This document shows, in pieces, positions 1 through 8,302 of a stretch of DNA of 64,000 nucleotides (within the stretch, counting starts at the first letter, position 1; every line of letters starts with the position of its first letter). The stretch lies in contig NZ_AP023175.1 of the NCBI RefSeq assembly GCF_013426895.1, positions 868,001 through 932,000 of the forward strand. The letters run 5' to 3'. Below the pieces are notes generated by a model. The model was given only the letters and a program-made list of their open reading frames with translations. It had not been told where the DNA came from and made no database searches. A program made the position numbers and the translations under genes. Source of the DNA: Paraburkholderia largidicola. Its GTDB lineage: Bacteria > Pseudomonadota > Gammaproteobacteria > Burkholderiales > Burkholderiaceae.

Positions 1-915
1 GAAGCGCGGATTGAACTGATAGCCGAGGCCGCCCGATGCCATTTCGAAGTCGGCAGTATTGCTTTTCGCGGGATTCTTGCCGATGCCATAAGACGCGGAG
101 ATCGAAAAGCCGCTGATCGTGTACATCGCGCCGAAATAGTAAAAACGGTTGTTGGCGAGACCCGTCGCTGGCACGGCGGGAGCGGCCGGATACGTCAGCG
201 GGAACGGATTGGTATCGTGCCCGTTGTAGTACACGGCAGACAGATTCAGACCGTAATTCGAATATTTGAGTACGGCCGACTCGCGTGTTCCGCCCTGGAA
301 CTGACCGGCGACGCCGCCCGGCGCGTATTCGAGCGCCACCGAGGCACCGTAGAATTTCGGCGAGTTGTAGACCAGCGCATTGCTGTCATACAGGGCGCCG
401 ATCGGGGCGTTCGTGCTGGTGCCGGGCCAGCCGGCCGCCTGATTCACGCCAAGCCATGCAGTCAGGATACTGCCGAAATACTGCGCGCCACGCACGTCGG
501 TTTCGGCCATCGCGTAGATCATCGGGATGATCTGCCGCCCGGCGTCGAATGTCCCGAAAGGCCCGGATACGCCGATCGTCGCGAACTGGTTGAAGATCGC
601 GGTCGTGCCCGGTGTATCGGCGAGACCGAATTTGCCGTTCGTGGAGTTGAATACGCCTTGCAGCTTGAAGTTGACCTTGTAGCCGCCGCCGATATCTTCG
701 CTGCCCTTGATCCCCCAGAAGCTGGCGTAGATACCGCCGTCCTTGAGCTGATAGACGTGGCCGAGGTTCGGCGCATGCGGCTGAAACGTCGCCGCCGACG
801 TGCTCTGATACAGCATCCCGGTATCGATCACGCCATACAGCGTGACCGACGATTGCGCATGGGCCGCCGTGGCGAAAATCGCCAGCGTAGCAGCGCAGCA
901 TGACTTCAGTTTCAT
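1..915 (-). CDS. Gram-negative porin, 3' end cut by window edge
   Basis: This is a trimeric beta-barrel outer-membrane porin (Burkholderia OmpC-like family) for passive uptake of small hydrophilic solutes. The start at 915 follows a good ribosome site (AGGAG, 7 nt upstream). The first 20 residues form a signal peptide ending AHA, and the mature protein opens with QSSVTLYGVIDTG, the hallmark first strand of this family. Later strands (GGYKVNFKLQGVFNS, FGTFDAGRQ) are also typical. 305 codons are visible and no stop is reached, so the C-terminal strands lie outside the window. It is the last visible gene of the leftward set starting at 8095 and may supply outer-membrane entry for that pathway's substrate, but it could have its own promoter in the 88-bp gap. 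Confidence 0.93.
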   Translation of the reverse strand, partial: MKLKSCCAATLAIFATAAHAQSSVTLYGVIDTGMLYQSTSAATFQPHAPNLGHVYQLKDGGIYASFWGIKGSEDIGGGYKVNFKLQGVFNSTNGKFGLADTPGTTAIFNQFATIGVSGPFGTFDAGRQIIPMIYAMAETDVRGAQYFGSILTAWLGVNQAAGWPGTSTNAPIGALYDSNALVYNSPKFYGASVALEYAPGGVAGQFQGGTRESAVLKYSNYGLNLSAVYYNGHDTNPFPLTYPAAPAVPATGLANNRFYYFGAMYTISGFSISASYGIGKNPAKSNTADFEMASGGLGYQFNPRF

Positions 916-1003
916 TGTGTCTCCTCTAGTCCTATGGATGCCGGAATGTTCCCGGTCGTTTATTGATTGAATGACTGCGTTTCTCTCAGGTTCGCGTCTC
1001 GTT

Positions 1004-2632
1004 TCAGGCCGTCAGGTAATAGTCGCCGAATTGATCTCGCAACTGGTTCTTGAGCACCTTGCCGGTTGCGCCGATAGGCACGGTATCGACGAACACCACC
1101 GCATCCGGCTTCCACCATCGGGCAATGCGTCCGTCGAGGAACGCGAGCAATCCATTCGCGTCCAGCACGCTTCCGGGCTTCTTCACGATCAGCAGCAACG
1201 GCCGTTCGTCCCACTTCGCGTGCCGCGCGGCAATGCAGACGGCCATCGCGACATCGGGGTGCAGGCAAGCGACGTTTTCGATGTCGGTCGAACTGATCCA
1301 TTCGCCGCCCGACTTGATGACGTCCTTGCTGCGATCGGTGATCTGCATGAAACCGTCGGCGTCGATCCTGGCGATGTCGCCCGTCGGAAACCAGCCGTCG
1401 CGCAGCGGCGACGGGCCTTCGCTGCCGAAGTACGCCCGCGCGACCCACGGACCGCGCACCATCAGGTCACCCGACGCGATGCCGTCCCACGGCAAGGCGT
1501 TGCCATCCGGACCGACGATCTTCATGTCGATGCCGAACACCGAGCGCCCCTGCTTCGCCTGGACCGCGTAACGCTCGCTGACAGGCAGCGAAAGCTGATG
1601 CGCCTTCAGACTGCAGACCGTGCCGACCGGGCTCAATTCGGTCATGCCCCAGGCATGCAGGACCTCGACGCGATGGCACTCCCTGAAGGCGGCCGTCATC
1701 GCGGTCGAACAGGCCGCGCCGCCGACGATCGTGCGCCGCATGTGCGAGAACACGCCCTTGACCGCATCGACATGTGCGAGCAGTCCCTGCCAGACTGTCG
1801 GCACACCCGCCGACAACGTGACCTGCTCCGCTTCGATCAGTTCGTAGAGCGATTTGCCGTCGAGCGCCGGTCCCGGAAACACCAGCTTGGCGCCGACCAT
1901 GCAGGCGATATACGGCAATCCCCATGCATTCACATGGAACATCGGCACGACGGGGAGAATCGCATCGCGGGCCGAACAGTTGAGCGAATCGGGCAAGGCC
2001 GCCGCAAAGGTGTGCAGCACGGTAGAACGATGGCTGTACAGCACGCCTTTCGGATTGCCCGTGGTGCCCGACGTGTAGCACAGCGACGAGGCGCTGTTCT
2101 CGTCGAGCAGCGGCCAGTCGAATACGTCATGGTGAAGATCGATGAGATCCTCGTAGCACATCAGCATCGACGACAGGCCGTGCGTGGGCGGCATGTGCGC
2201 CCGATCGGTCATCGCGACGAAGATCTTCGGGCTTTTCACACGCGACGCGACACTCTCGATCAACGGCAGGAACGTGAGGTCGAAGAACACGATGCGATCC
2301 TGCGCGTGCTCGATGATGTACGCGAGCTGATCGACGTGCAGCCGCGGGTTCAGCGTATGCAACACAGCGCCGGAGCCCGACACGGCGAAGTAAAGCTCCA
2401 TGTGACGGTAGCCATTCCATGCGAGCGTCGCAACCCGCTCGCCCTGCTCGATGCCGAGGGCCGCCAGCGCATTGGCCATGCGTCGCGCGCGTTGCGCGAG
2501 TTCACGGTATGTATAGCGGTGAATATCGCCTTCTACACGTCGCGACACGATTTCCCGCCCGCCGTGATGACGTTCCGCATGCGTGAGCAGCGACGCGACC
2601 AGCAGCGGCTGCTGCATCATCAAACCTTGCAT
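1004..2632 (-). CDS. Acyl-CoA synthetase (AMP-forming, fatty-acid CoA ligase family)
   Basis: This 542-residue ANL-superfamily enzyme activates a carboxylic acid through an acyl-adenylate to its CoA thioester in the cytosol. The P-loop TSGTTGNPKGV lies near residue 185, the GMTELSP motif near 330, and YFGSEGPSPLRDGWFPTGD leads into the C-terminal hinge and the DRSKDVIKSGGEWIS segment. It most resembles medium/long-chain ligases of the AlkK/FadD3 type; the true substrate is unknown. The frame stays open to 2857, but ATG 2632 is chosen because AGGAG precedes it and the family N-terminus begins there. It lies 2 nt after the Rieske gene, so translation is probably coupled. Confidence 0.9.
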   Translation of the reverse strand: MQGLMMQQPLLVASLLTHAERHHGGREIVSRRVEGDIHRYTYRELAQRARRMANALAALGIEQGERVATLAWNGYRHMELYFAVSGSGAVLHTLNPRLHVDQLAYIIEHAQDRIVFFDLTFLPLIESVASRVKSPKIFVAMTDRAHMPPTHGLSSMLMCYEDLIDLHHDVFDWPLLDENSASSLCYTSGTTGNPKGVLYSHRSTVLHTFAAALPDSLNCSARDAILPVVPMFHVNAWGLPYIACMVGAKLVFPGPALDGKSLYELIEAEQVTLSAGVPTVWQGLLAHVDAVKGVFSHMRRTIVGGAACSTAMTAAFRECHRVEVLHAWGMTELSPVGTVCSLKAHQLSLPVSERYAVQAKQGRSVFGIDMKIVGPDGNALPWDGIASGDLMVRGPWVARAYFGSEGPSPLRDGWFPTGDIARIDADGFMQITDRSKDVIKSGGEWISSTDIENVACLHPDVAMAVCIAARHAKWDERPLLLIVKKPGSVLDANGLLAFLDGRIARWWKPDAVVFVDTVPIGATGKVLKNQLRDQFGDYYLTA

Positions 2633-2634
2633 TG

Positions 2635-3030
2635 TTACTTCTCCTGTCTGGTCGCGCAGTGCTGCGCTTCCGGTTGCCCTGCTGCATTGCCGCCTGTTCC
2701 GTTCGCCGGCGCCGCGTCGTGCTCGTCGAGAATCAGGACGCGCTTCGAATCGACCGTCGCGACAGCAAACGTGGTGAGGCTCAAGCCGCCCGTTCCGGGC
2801 GTGCGCCCCGTGCGCAGATCGAAGCGCAGGCCGTGTGCGGGACAGCGCAGTACGCACCCTTCCAGCTCACCGTTCCCGAGCGACGCACCGTTGTGCGGAC
2901 ACGAATCGTCGATCGCGTAAATCTCGCCATCGACGTTGAAAATCACGACGCAGCGACCGTCGACGAATACCCGCTTGCGCTGGCCCGGCTCGATTTCGCC
3001 GGCAACACCCATCCCTACCTGACGTGACAT
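2635..3030 (-). CDS. Rieske [2Fe-2S] ferredoxin
   Basis: A 131-residue soluble Rieske protein. The cluster ligands are C44-P-H46 and C63-P-A-H66, separated by the usual 16 residues, in the motifs CPHNGASL and CPAHGLRFD. It has no membrane anchor and no catalytic oxygenase domain, so it looks like an electron-transfer ferredoxin of the kind that serves ring-hydroxylating or other oxygenases. The roughly 30 residues at the C-terminus after the Rieske fold are low-complexity and atypical. No dedicated ferredoxin reductase or oxygenase alpha subunit is in the operon, so its electron donor and acceptor are unclear. It lies between the serine hydrolase and the acyl-CoA synthetase, 39 nt and 2 nt away. 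Confidence 0.9.
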   Translation of the reverse strand: MSRQVGMGVAGEIEPGQRKRVFVDGRCVVIFNVDGEIYAIDDSCPHNGASLGNGELEGCVLRCPAHGLRFDLRTGRTPGTGGLSLTTFAVATVDSKRVLILDEHDAAPANGTGGNAAGQPEAQHCATRQEK

Positions 3031-3069
3031 CGCAGGTTCCTTTCCTTGCTCAATGAAGTGACAGTCAGA

Positions 3070-3630
3070 TCAGAGCAGTTCGCGGATCAGCGTCGTCGCC
3101 ATCGGCCATTCGCCAAAACCCGCAGCAGGATTGAGGTGACCGACTTCGCCGAGATCGACGAGACGGCTGCCCCAGTCATGCGCCATGCCTTCCACACGCT
3201 CGAACTGGGCGAGCGGATCGTTGCGGCTCGCAGCGACGATGCTCGGAAACGGCAGCCGTTCGCGCGGTATCGGATGCCAGCCATGCATTGCCAGCGCATC
3301 ATGCGTCGGATAACCGGCCGGCAGCGGCGTTTCGAGATCGGCAGGGGTGGCGAGCAGCGCGCCGTGAATCCTGCCGTCGTGCTGCCTCGCCCAGTGCACC
3401 GTGATCATCACGCCCGCGCTATGCGCAACCAGAATGACCGGGCCGTCGATTTTCGCGAGCGCCGCATCGAGTGCCGCGACGCGCGCTGCGCAACTGAGCC
3501 CGTCGTGTTCGAGCGGCGGCACGGAAGCCGCATTCGGCAACGCCTGTTCCAGCAGCGTTTGCCAATGCCCGGCGACGTGGTCGCGCAAGCCAGGCACGAT
3601 CAGAATGGTCGGTGTGATAGCGAGAGTCAT
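3070..3630 (-). CDS. RBBP9/YdeN-type serine hydrolase
   Basis: A 186-residue compact alpha/beta hydrolase, the normal size for the RBBP9/YdeN family. The nucleophile elbow is AHSAG (Ser71). Probable triad partners are Asp138 in SRNDP and His165 in GHLNP. The strand-turn IVPGLRDHVAGHWQ at the N-terminus is typical of the family. There is no signal peptide, so it acts in the cytosol. Family substrates are poorly known; activity on small esters is reported for relatives. It sits 19 nt downstream of the TauD-like gene inside the catabolic operon, and may hydrolyse an ester or thioester intermediate of that pathway (inference). Confidence 0.85.
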   Translation of the reverse strand: MTLAITPTILIVPGLRDHVAGHWQTLLEQALPNAASVPPLEHDGLSCAARVAALDAALAKIDGPVILVAHSAGVMITVHWARQHDGRIHGALLATPADLETPLPAGYPTHDALAMHGWHPIPRERLPFPSIVAASRNDPLAQFERVEGMAHDWGSRLVDLGEVGHLNPAAGFGEWPMATTLIRELL

Positions 3631-3649
3631 GACGACGTTGCCTTTCCAG

Positions 3650-4498
3650 TCAATACGGCTTGTCGCCGATGATCCCGGCGCGCTCCATCTTGCGATGGCA
3701 CGGCGGGTAGTCCATCACCGCGTAGTGTTGCGTGCTGCGGTTGTCCCATATCGCGATGCTGTTCGGCTTCCAGCGCCAGCGCACCTGGTACTCGGGTACA
3801 TAAGCCTGGCTGACCAGATAGCGCAGCAGGTCGCCCGCGCCCGGATTCGCGTCCTGGCCGAAGCGCACCCGTGCCGGCGTGTGATAGTTGGTGAAATGCG
3901 TGGTGAAGGCGTTCACGAACAACACCTTCTCGTCTGTTTCAGGATGCGTGCGCACCACCGGATGCTCCGCATCCGGGAATTGCGCCTTCAACGCGTGGCG
4001 TTTCTCGACGGGCATGACGGCGCCGAAACTCGCCTCGATGCTGTGGCGGGCACGCAAGTCCGCGATCTGCGTCTTGATGTGCTCCGGCAGGTTCTCGTAG
4101 GCGAGGACCATGTTCGCCCACATTGTGTCGCCGCCCACGGGCGGGCACTCCACGCAGCGCAGCACCGCGCCGAACTGCGGCGCTTCCCGCCAGGTGGCGT
4201 CGGCGTGCCACGCGTTCTCGTAGCGATCGTTGGGCTGGTCCGGATTCTTGTAGATGCGCACGAGGCCCGGATGATCCGGATCGCTGCCGGCGACGGGATG
4301 ATCTTCCAGTTCGCCGAAGCGGCGCGCGAACGCCACATGCTCGGTGCGCGTGATGTCCTGGTCGCGCAGGAAGACCACCCGGTGTTTCAGCAGCGCCGCG
4401 CGGATTTCCGCGAACAGGCCGTCATCGTGGATCGCATCGGCCAGATGCACGCCTGTCAGTTCGGCGCCGATCGTATACGTCAAGGGTTCGACTCGCAT
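3650..4498 (-). CDS. TauD/TfdA family 2-oxoglutarate-dependent dioxygenase
   Basis: A 282-residue Fe(II)/2-oxoglutarate dioxygenase. The iron ligands are H98-x-D100 (in WHADATW) and H258. The 2-oxoglutarate carboxylate-binding arginines are R269 and R273, spaced 11 and 15 residues after the distal His exactly as in E. coli TauD. FLRDQDIT and NRSTQHYAV are also family motifs. Members hydroxylate next to a heteroatom, releasing sulfite from sulfonates or cleaving aryloxyacetate ethers; the sequence does not tell which. ATG 4498 is preceded by GGGGC and begins the conserved domain; the open frame upstream overlaps the oxidoreductase and is a shadow. It follows that gene by 10 nt, so the two are almost certainly cotranscribed. 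Confidence 0.92.
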   Translation of the reverse strand: MRVEPLTYTIGAELTGVHLADAIHDDGLFAEIRAALLKHRVVFLRDQDITRTEHVAFARRFGELEDHPVAGSDPDHPGLVRIYKNPDQPNDRYENAWHADATWREAPQFGAVLRCVECPPVGGDTMWANMVLAYENLPEHIKTQIADLRARHSIEASFGAVMPVEKRHALKAQFPDAEHPVVRTHPETDEKVLFVNAFTTHFTNYHTPARVRFGQDANPGAGDLLRYLVSQAYVPEYQVRWRWKPNSIAIWDNRSTQHYAVMDYPPCHRKMERAGIIGDKPY

Positions 4499-4508
4499 GG
4501 CATGCCCC

Positions 4509-5489
4509 TCAGATGACGAAGACCGACGAGCCAGTCGTCTTGCGCGATTCGAGGTCGCGGTGCGCTTGCGCCGCATCCTCGAGCGCGTAGCGCTGGTTGA
4601 GTTCGATCTTGATGCGGCCCGCCGCGATATGCCCGAAGATTTCGCCGGCAAGTTCGTTCTTTTCGGCAGGGTCGGCGATATAGTCGGCCAGCGCCGGGCG
4701 CGTCATATACAGCGAGCCTTTCACTGCCAGCATCTGCGGATTGAACGGCGGGATCGGACCCGACGCCGTGCCGACGCAGACCATCAGACCGCGACGCTTG
4801 AGCGAATCGAGTGACGCCTCGAAGGTGTCCTTGCCGACGCTGTCGAATACCACGTTCACGCCCACGCCGCCCGTCAGTTCGCGCACGCGCTTCGCGACGT
4901 CCTCGCGGCCGTAGTAGACGATGTGATCGCAGCCATGCGCGCGGGCAATCTCGCCCTTGGCTTCTGTCGATACCGTGCCGATCACGGTCAGGCCCAGCAG
5001 CTTCGCCCATTGCGACACGATCAGCCCGACGCCGCCCGCAGCCGCGTGCAGCAGGATGACGTCGCCCGCCTTGAAGTCGTGGATACGTCGCATCAGATAC
5101 GACGCCGTCAGGCCGCGCATGGTCATGCCAGCAGCCGTTTCGCTGGAGATCGCATCGGGCAGCTTGATGAGGGGAGCCGCAGGCACCAGACGTTCGGTGC
5201 TATAGGCGCCGAGCGTATTGACGAAGCCCGTGTAGGTCACGCGATCGCCCACCGCGACGTTCGTCACATCCGGACCAATCGATTCGACCACGCCCGCCGC
5301 CTCGACGCCCATCCCGGCAGGCAGTGGGACGGGATAAAGGCCACTGCGGAAGTAGGTGTCGGCAAAATTCAGCCCCACTGCCTCGTGACGCAGACGGACC
5401 TGCCCGGGGCCGGGATCGCCCACTTCAACGTCCTCGTAGCGCAAGACTTCGGGACCGCCCGTTTCATGGAAGCGCACTGCCTTTGCCAT
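4509..5489 (-). CDS. NADPH:quinone oxidoreductase (zinc-independent MDR family)
   Basis: A 326-residue medium-chain dehydrogenase/reductase of the zeta-crystallin/QOR class. The nucleotide-binding glycine motif is AAAGGVG at residues 149-155, and the N-terminal GroES-like domain contains GLNFADTYFRSG. The catalytic-zinc Cys/His ligands of alcohol dehydrogenases are absent. It reduces quinones or enones with NADPH. In this operon it may reduce an alpha,beta-unsaturated intermediate rather than a free quinone (inference). The start at 5489 is chosen because MAKAVRFHETGGPEVL is the family N-terminus; extension to 5570 would overlap the transporter end. Confidence 0.9.
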   Translation of the reverse strand: MAKAVRFHETGGPEVLRYEDVEVGDPGPGQVRLRHEAVGLNFADTYFRSGLYPVPLPAGMGVEAAGVVESIGPDVTNVAVGDRVTYTGFVNTLGAYSTERLVPAAPLIKLPDAISSETAAGMTMRGLTASYLMRRIHDFKAGDVILLHAAAGGVGLIVSQWAKLLGLTVIGTVSTEAKGEIARAHGCDHIVYYGREDVAKRVRELTGGVGVNVVFDSVGKDTFEASLDSLKRRGLMVCVGTASGPIPPFNPQMLAVKGSLYMTRPALADYIADPAEKNELAGEIFGHIAAGRIKIELNQRYALEDAAQAHRDLESRKTTGSSVFVI

Positions 5490-5566
5490 GTTGAATCTCC
5501 TATCCATTACTTGAACTGCAAGTTGTCTTTGGCCTGCGGCGTAAAGCACGCGCTGCCATTGTTCAG

Positions 5567-6889
5567 TCACCGTGCGGCCTCTTCACGGAGCGTATCCAGA
5601 CGCTCGAGGTCGCTCGCGTAGTTCCGCTTGCCGATAAAAAACGCGATCGCTGCGATGAGCGGCGCAAACGGCACGATCTGCAATGCGCCGAGCAGCCCCA
5701 GCCGGTCGGCAATGATGCCCGTGAGCACGGCGGCGGGCGCCAGACCCAGCAGGTTGTTCGCGAGCGTCAGGGTCGCGAACGCCGATGCGTGGATCGACGG
5801 CGGCGTGAGGTTGGCCACCATCGCACCCGACGGGCCGCTCGCCCCGGCGCAGAAGAACATGCCGACGCCGATCACGATCAGTTGAAACGGCCCCGCAGGC
5901 ATGCGAAAACCGATCGCGAGCAACGTGAAGCATGCGAGGCAGAAGCCGATCGCCGCGCTCCACTTCTGTTCCCGCCCGTTCTTGCTGAGCCGGTCGGCGA
6001 GACTGCCGCACACCACCATGCCAAGACCCGTCACCAGCACGAACACCGCCGCGCTCGTCGCAGCCTTGCCGGTAGGCATGCCGTAGTAGCGATTCAGGAA
6101 GCTCGGCATCCATGCCCAGACAGCGGCGGGAACCAGCAGATGGATACCGCTGCCGACATAGGCGCACACCACCGACTTCGTCGAGAACAGCCCCTTCATC
6201 AGTGCGCGCAGACTCATCCGCACACCGAGCCCTTCCGACTTCTGTTTCAGGCTTGCCGGCTGCAACTGCGCGAGACGCTTTTCGGTCACGACCAGCATGT
6301 AGACGATCACCAATACGATCCCCAGCGCCGCCATCGCGCCGAACGCCATGCGCCAGCCCATCTGGGCCGCGACCGCGCCGCCCAGCGCCATGCCCAGCAC
6401 CGAGCCGAACGCCCCGCCCGCCATGAATGCGCCCGTCAGCGTGGAGCGCAGCCGCGCGGGGAAAATGCTCAGGACCACGGCGATCCCGACACTCCCGTAC
6501 GCCGCCTCGCCGATTCCGACGAAGGCCCGGGCGAGCAGCATTTCGCCGTAGTTCGTCGAAATCGCGCAGCCCAGCGTCGCGAGACTCCACATCGCCGCCA
6601 TCAGGACGATGCTCTTCACGCGCCCCCAGCGGTCGGCGAGCACCGACAGCGGAAAGGTGAGCACGCCGACCATCAGCGCGACCACACTGCTCAGCGAACC
6701 CAGCCGGGTATCGGACAGGCTCCATGTGGCTTTGAGCAGCGGAAACACGGCATTCAACACCTGCCGCGACATGTAGTCGGAGAGCAGCAGCCCGACCGTC
6801 AGCGCAAAGACGATCCACGCATAGCCGCGCACGTCTGCTTGTGTGGCGGGTACATTGCCCGCCGTGGGTTCGGCATGCTGCATGAGCAT
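5567..6889 (-). CDS. Major facilitator superfamily transporter
   Basis: A 440-residue MFS permease with about 12 hydrophobic segments. The loop 2-3 motif is LADRWGRVK, its counterpart after TM8 is LADRLSKNG, and DYMSRQVLNAVFP in TM1 is typical of the ACS/aromatic-acid:H+ symporter side of the superfamily. It probably imports the carboxylic acid degraded by the neighbouring genes. ATG 6889 has AAGGAG 8 nt upstream; an in-frame ATG at 6883 is an alternative. It lies 150 nt after the BKACE gene and 77 nt before the oxidoreductase. Confidence 0.9.
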   Translation of the reverse strand: MLMQHAEPTAGNVPATQADVRGYAWIVFALTVGLLLSDYMSRQVLNAVFPLLKATWSLSDTRLGSLSSVVALMVGVLTFPLSVLADRWGRVKSIVLMAAMWSLATLGCAISTNYGEMLLARAFVGIGEAAYGSVGIAVVLSIFPARLRSTLTGAFMAGGAFGSVLGMALGGAVAAQMGWRMAFGAMAALGIVLVIVYMLVVTEKRLAQLQPASLKQKSEGLGVRMSLRALMKGLFSTKSVVCAYVGSGIHLLVPAAVWAWMPSFLNRYYGMPTGKAATSAAVFVLVTGLGMVVCGSLADRLSKNGREQKWSAAIGFCLACFTLLAIGFRMPAGPFQLIVIGVGMFFCAGASGPSGAMVANLTPPSIHASAFATLTLANNLLGLAPAAVLTGIIADRLGLLGALQIVPFAPLIAAIAFFIGKRNYASDLERLDTLREEAAR

Positions 6890-7039
6890 GATGTGTCTCC
6901 TTCGTCCCGCTCTAGCGGCCGTCTTTGCCCGCAGGGCACAGCGACCGGCTATGGATATCGTCTCTCGCACCCCGGCGCGAGCCGGGGCGTCCTGCCTTCG
7001 AAGCCGACGACCATCAGGCCCCGGCTCGACACCTGTCCA

Positions 7040-8095
7040 TCACGCCGCGCGCAGCGGCAGATTCCTGACGCCCGTTTCGCGGTTCGGCGCCATGCCGTTG
7101 GCTGCGAGCGTTTCATCGGCCGTCTCGTACTGCACGCCGATGCGGTAGATCTCGCGCGCTTCCTTGCCCGTGGCAATCTCACGGCCGAGTTCGCGCGCGA
7201 CGCGCACGCACTGCTCGATCTGCTGCACGGACGTGAAGCGATTGCCGTGCTGGTCGATGATGGTGTCTTCGATACCGCAGCGAGGATGCAGGCCCATCGA
7301 CATTGCCATCATGTTGAACGGCAACACGTTCTTGAGCAACGACTCGGCAGTCAGGGTGCAGCCATCCGGCGCGCGATGCACGAAATTGAAGAAGTTGAAC
7401 GGATTCGGGCCGTCGAAGCCGCCGCCGATGCCGATCCACGTCAGGTTCAGCGGGCCTTTGTAGACGCCCTTGCGCACGAGGCGCTCGAGCGTTTCGAGTG
7501 CGTGAATGCCCGTGAGCTGGAAGTGCGGCTGAATGCCCGATGCCTGCAGACGGCGCAGATGCTCTTCGACCCATGCCGGGCCCGCAGGCACGGTCATCTC
7601 GCTGTACGCAGCCATGAACGCCGGATTGGACAGCGAGGTGCCTGCCAGGTACTCCGGATAGAGCAACTCCATGATGTTCATCTGCGTCGTGTTGATCGCG
7701 ACCGTCACCTGATCCGGCTTCGGGTCGAGATCGGCCAGCATGTGACGCGTATCGTCGGACAACCACTTCGCGGCCTGTCCGTCGTTTTCCGGTGCGAACG
7801 AAATCGAGCCGCCCACCTGGATGATCATGTCGGGCACGGCGGCACGCACACCTGCGATCAGTTCGTTGAACTTCGACAGGCGCTTCGAGCCCTTGCCGTC
7901 CAGTTCACGCACGTGCAGGTGCAGCACCGTGGCGCCGGCGTTGTAGCAATCGACGGCCTTCTGGATCTGTTGATCCATCGTCACCGGAATGTCTTCGGGG
8001 AAGTCAGCCGGCATCCATTCCGGACCGTACGGGGCCGTGGTGATGACGACCTTGTCCTGGTTCTCCGGGTGGAGCGAATCGTCGAGAAACTGCAT
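7040..8095 (-). CDS. BKACE family beta-keto acid cleavage enzyme (DUF849)
   Basis: A 351-residue TIM-barrel metalloenzyme of the former DUF849 family. These enzymes condense a beta-keto acid with acetyl-CoA and cleave it to acetoacetate and a new acyl-CoA. The Zn site includes H59 and H61 in TVLHLHVRE; the N-terminal PYGPEWMP, INTTQMNIMELLYPEY and HPRCGIEDTIID segments are also conserved. Known members act on 3-keto-5-aminohexanoate, dehydrocarnitine and simple beta-keto acids; which applies here cannot be read from the sequence. It is the first gene of the leftward operon, directly facing the AraC-family regulator across a 207-bp control region. Confidence 0.9.
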   Translation of the reverse strand: MQFLDDSLHPENQDKVVITTAPYGPEWMPADFPEDIPVTMDQQIQKAVDCYNAGATVLHLHVRELDGKGSKRLSKFNELIAGVRAAVPDMIIQVGGSISFAPENDGQAAKWLSDDTRHMLADLDPKPDQVTVAINTTQMNIMELLYPEYLAGTSLSNPAFMAAYSEMTVPAGPAWVEEHLRRLQASGIQPHFQLTGIHALETLERLVRKGVYKGPLNLTWIGIGGGFDGPNPFNFFNFVHRAPDGCTLTAESLLKNVLPFNMMAMSMGLHPRCGIEDTIIDQHGNRFTSVQQIEQCVRVARELGREIATGKEAREIYRIGVQYETADETLAANGMAPNRETGVRNLPLRAA

Positions 8096-8143
8096 CTTGT
8101 GTCTCCGGTGTGGGGTGAGGGTGTTCCGGTGGCGCGTCGTATC

Positions 8144-8251
8144 AGCGAAAACACCAGAACCGATATCCGCACAGTAAGGGAATCACGCGATACACTTTTG
8201 TGATTGGGCGCCAATGTTTTAGCGTTTCATGCCACTCCGTGAAAACACTGA
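8144..8251. promoter_or_regulatory. Candidate AraC-family operator region
   Basis: The divergent gap between the BKACE gene and the AraC-type regulator contains three similar elements: AGCGAAAACACCAGA at 8144-8158, CGCTAAAACATTGG on the minus strand at 8211-8224, and GTGAAAACACTGA at 8239-8251. Two dyads lie among them: AATCAC/GTGATT at 8181-8186 and 8200-8205, and ATTGG-GCG-CCAAT at 8203-8215. Repeated half-sites in a divergent promoter are what an AraC-type dimer typically uses. The function is inferred from position and repetition only. Confidence 0.45.
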
Positions 8252-8302
8252 GCACCGGGGAAGCGTGAACTGGCGGCCGACACGTTCTATGCGGGGATAG
8301 CA

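Noticed and set aside
971..2920. Plus-strand frame of about 650 codons
   Set aside because: Antisense to the acyl-CoA synthetase and Rieske genes; no ribosome site and no protein-like composition.
5789..8203. Very long open frame (about 800 codons) on the plus strand
   Set aside because: It runs antisense to the MFS and BKACE genes. Its translation is Arg/His/Asp-rich with no domain; in high-GC DNA the antisense third-position bias keeps such frames open.
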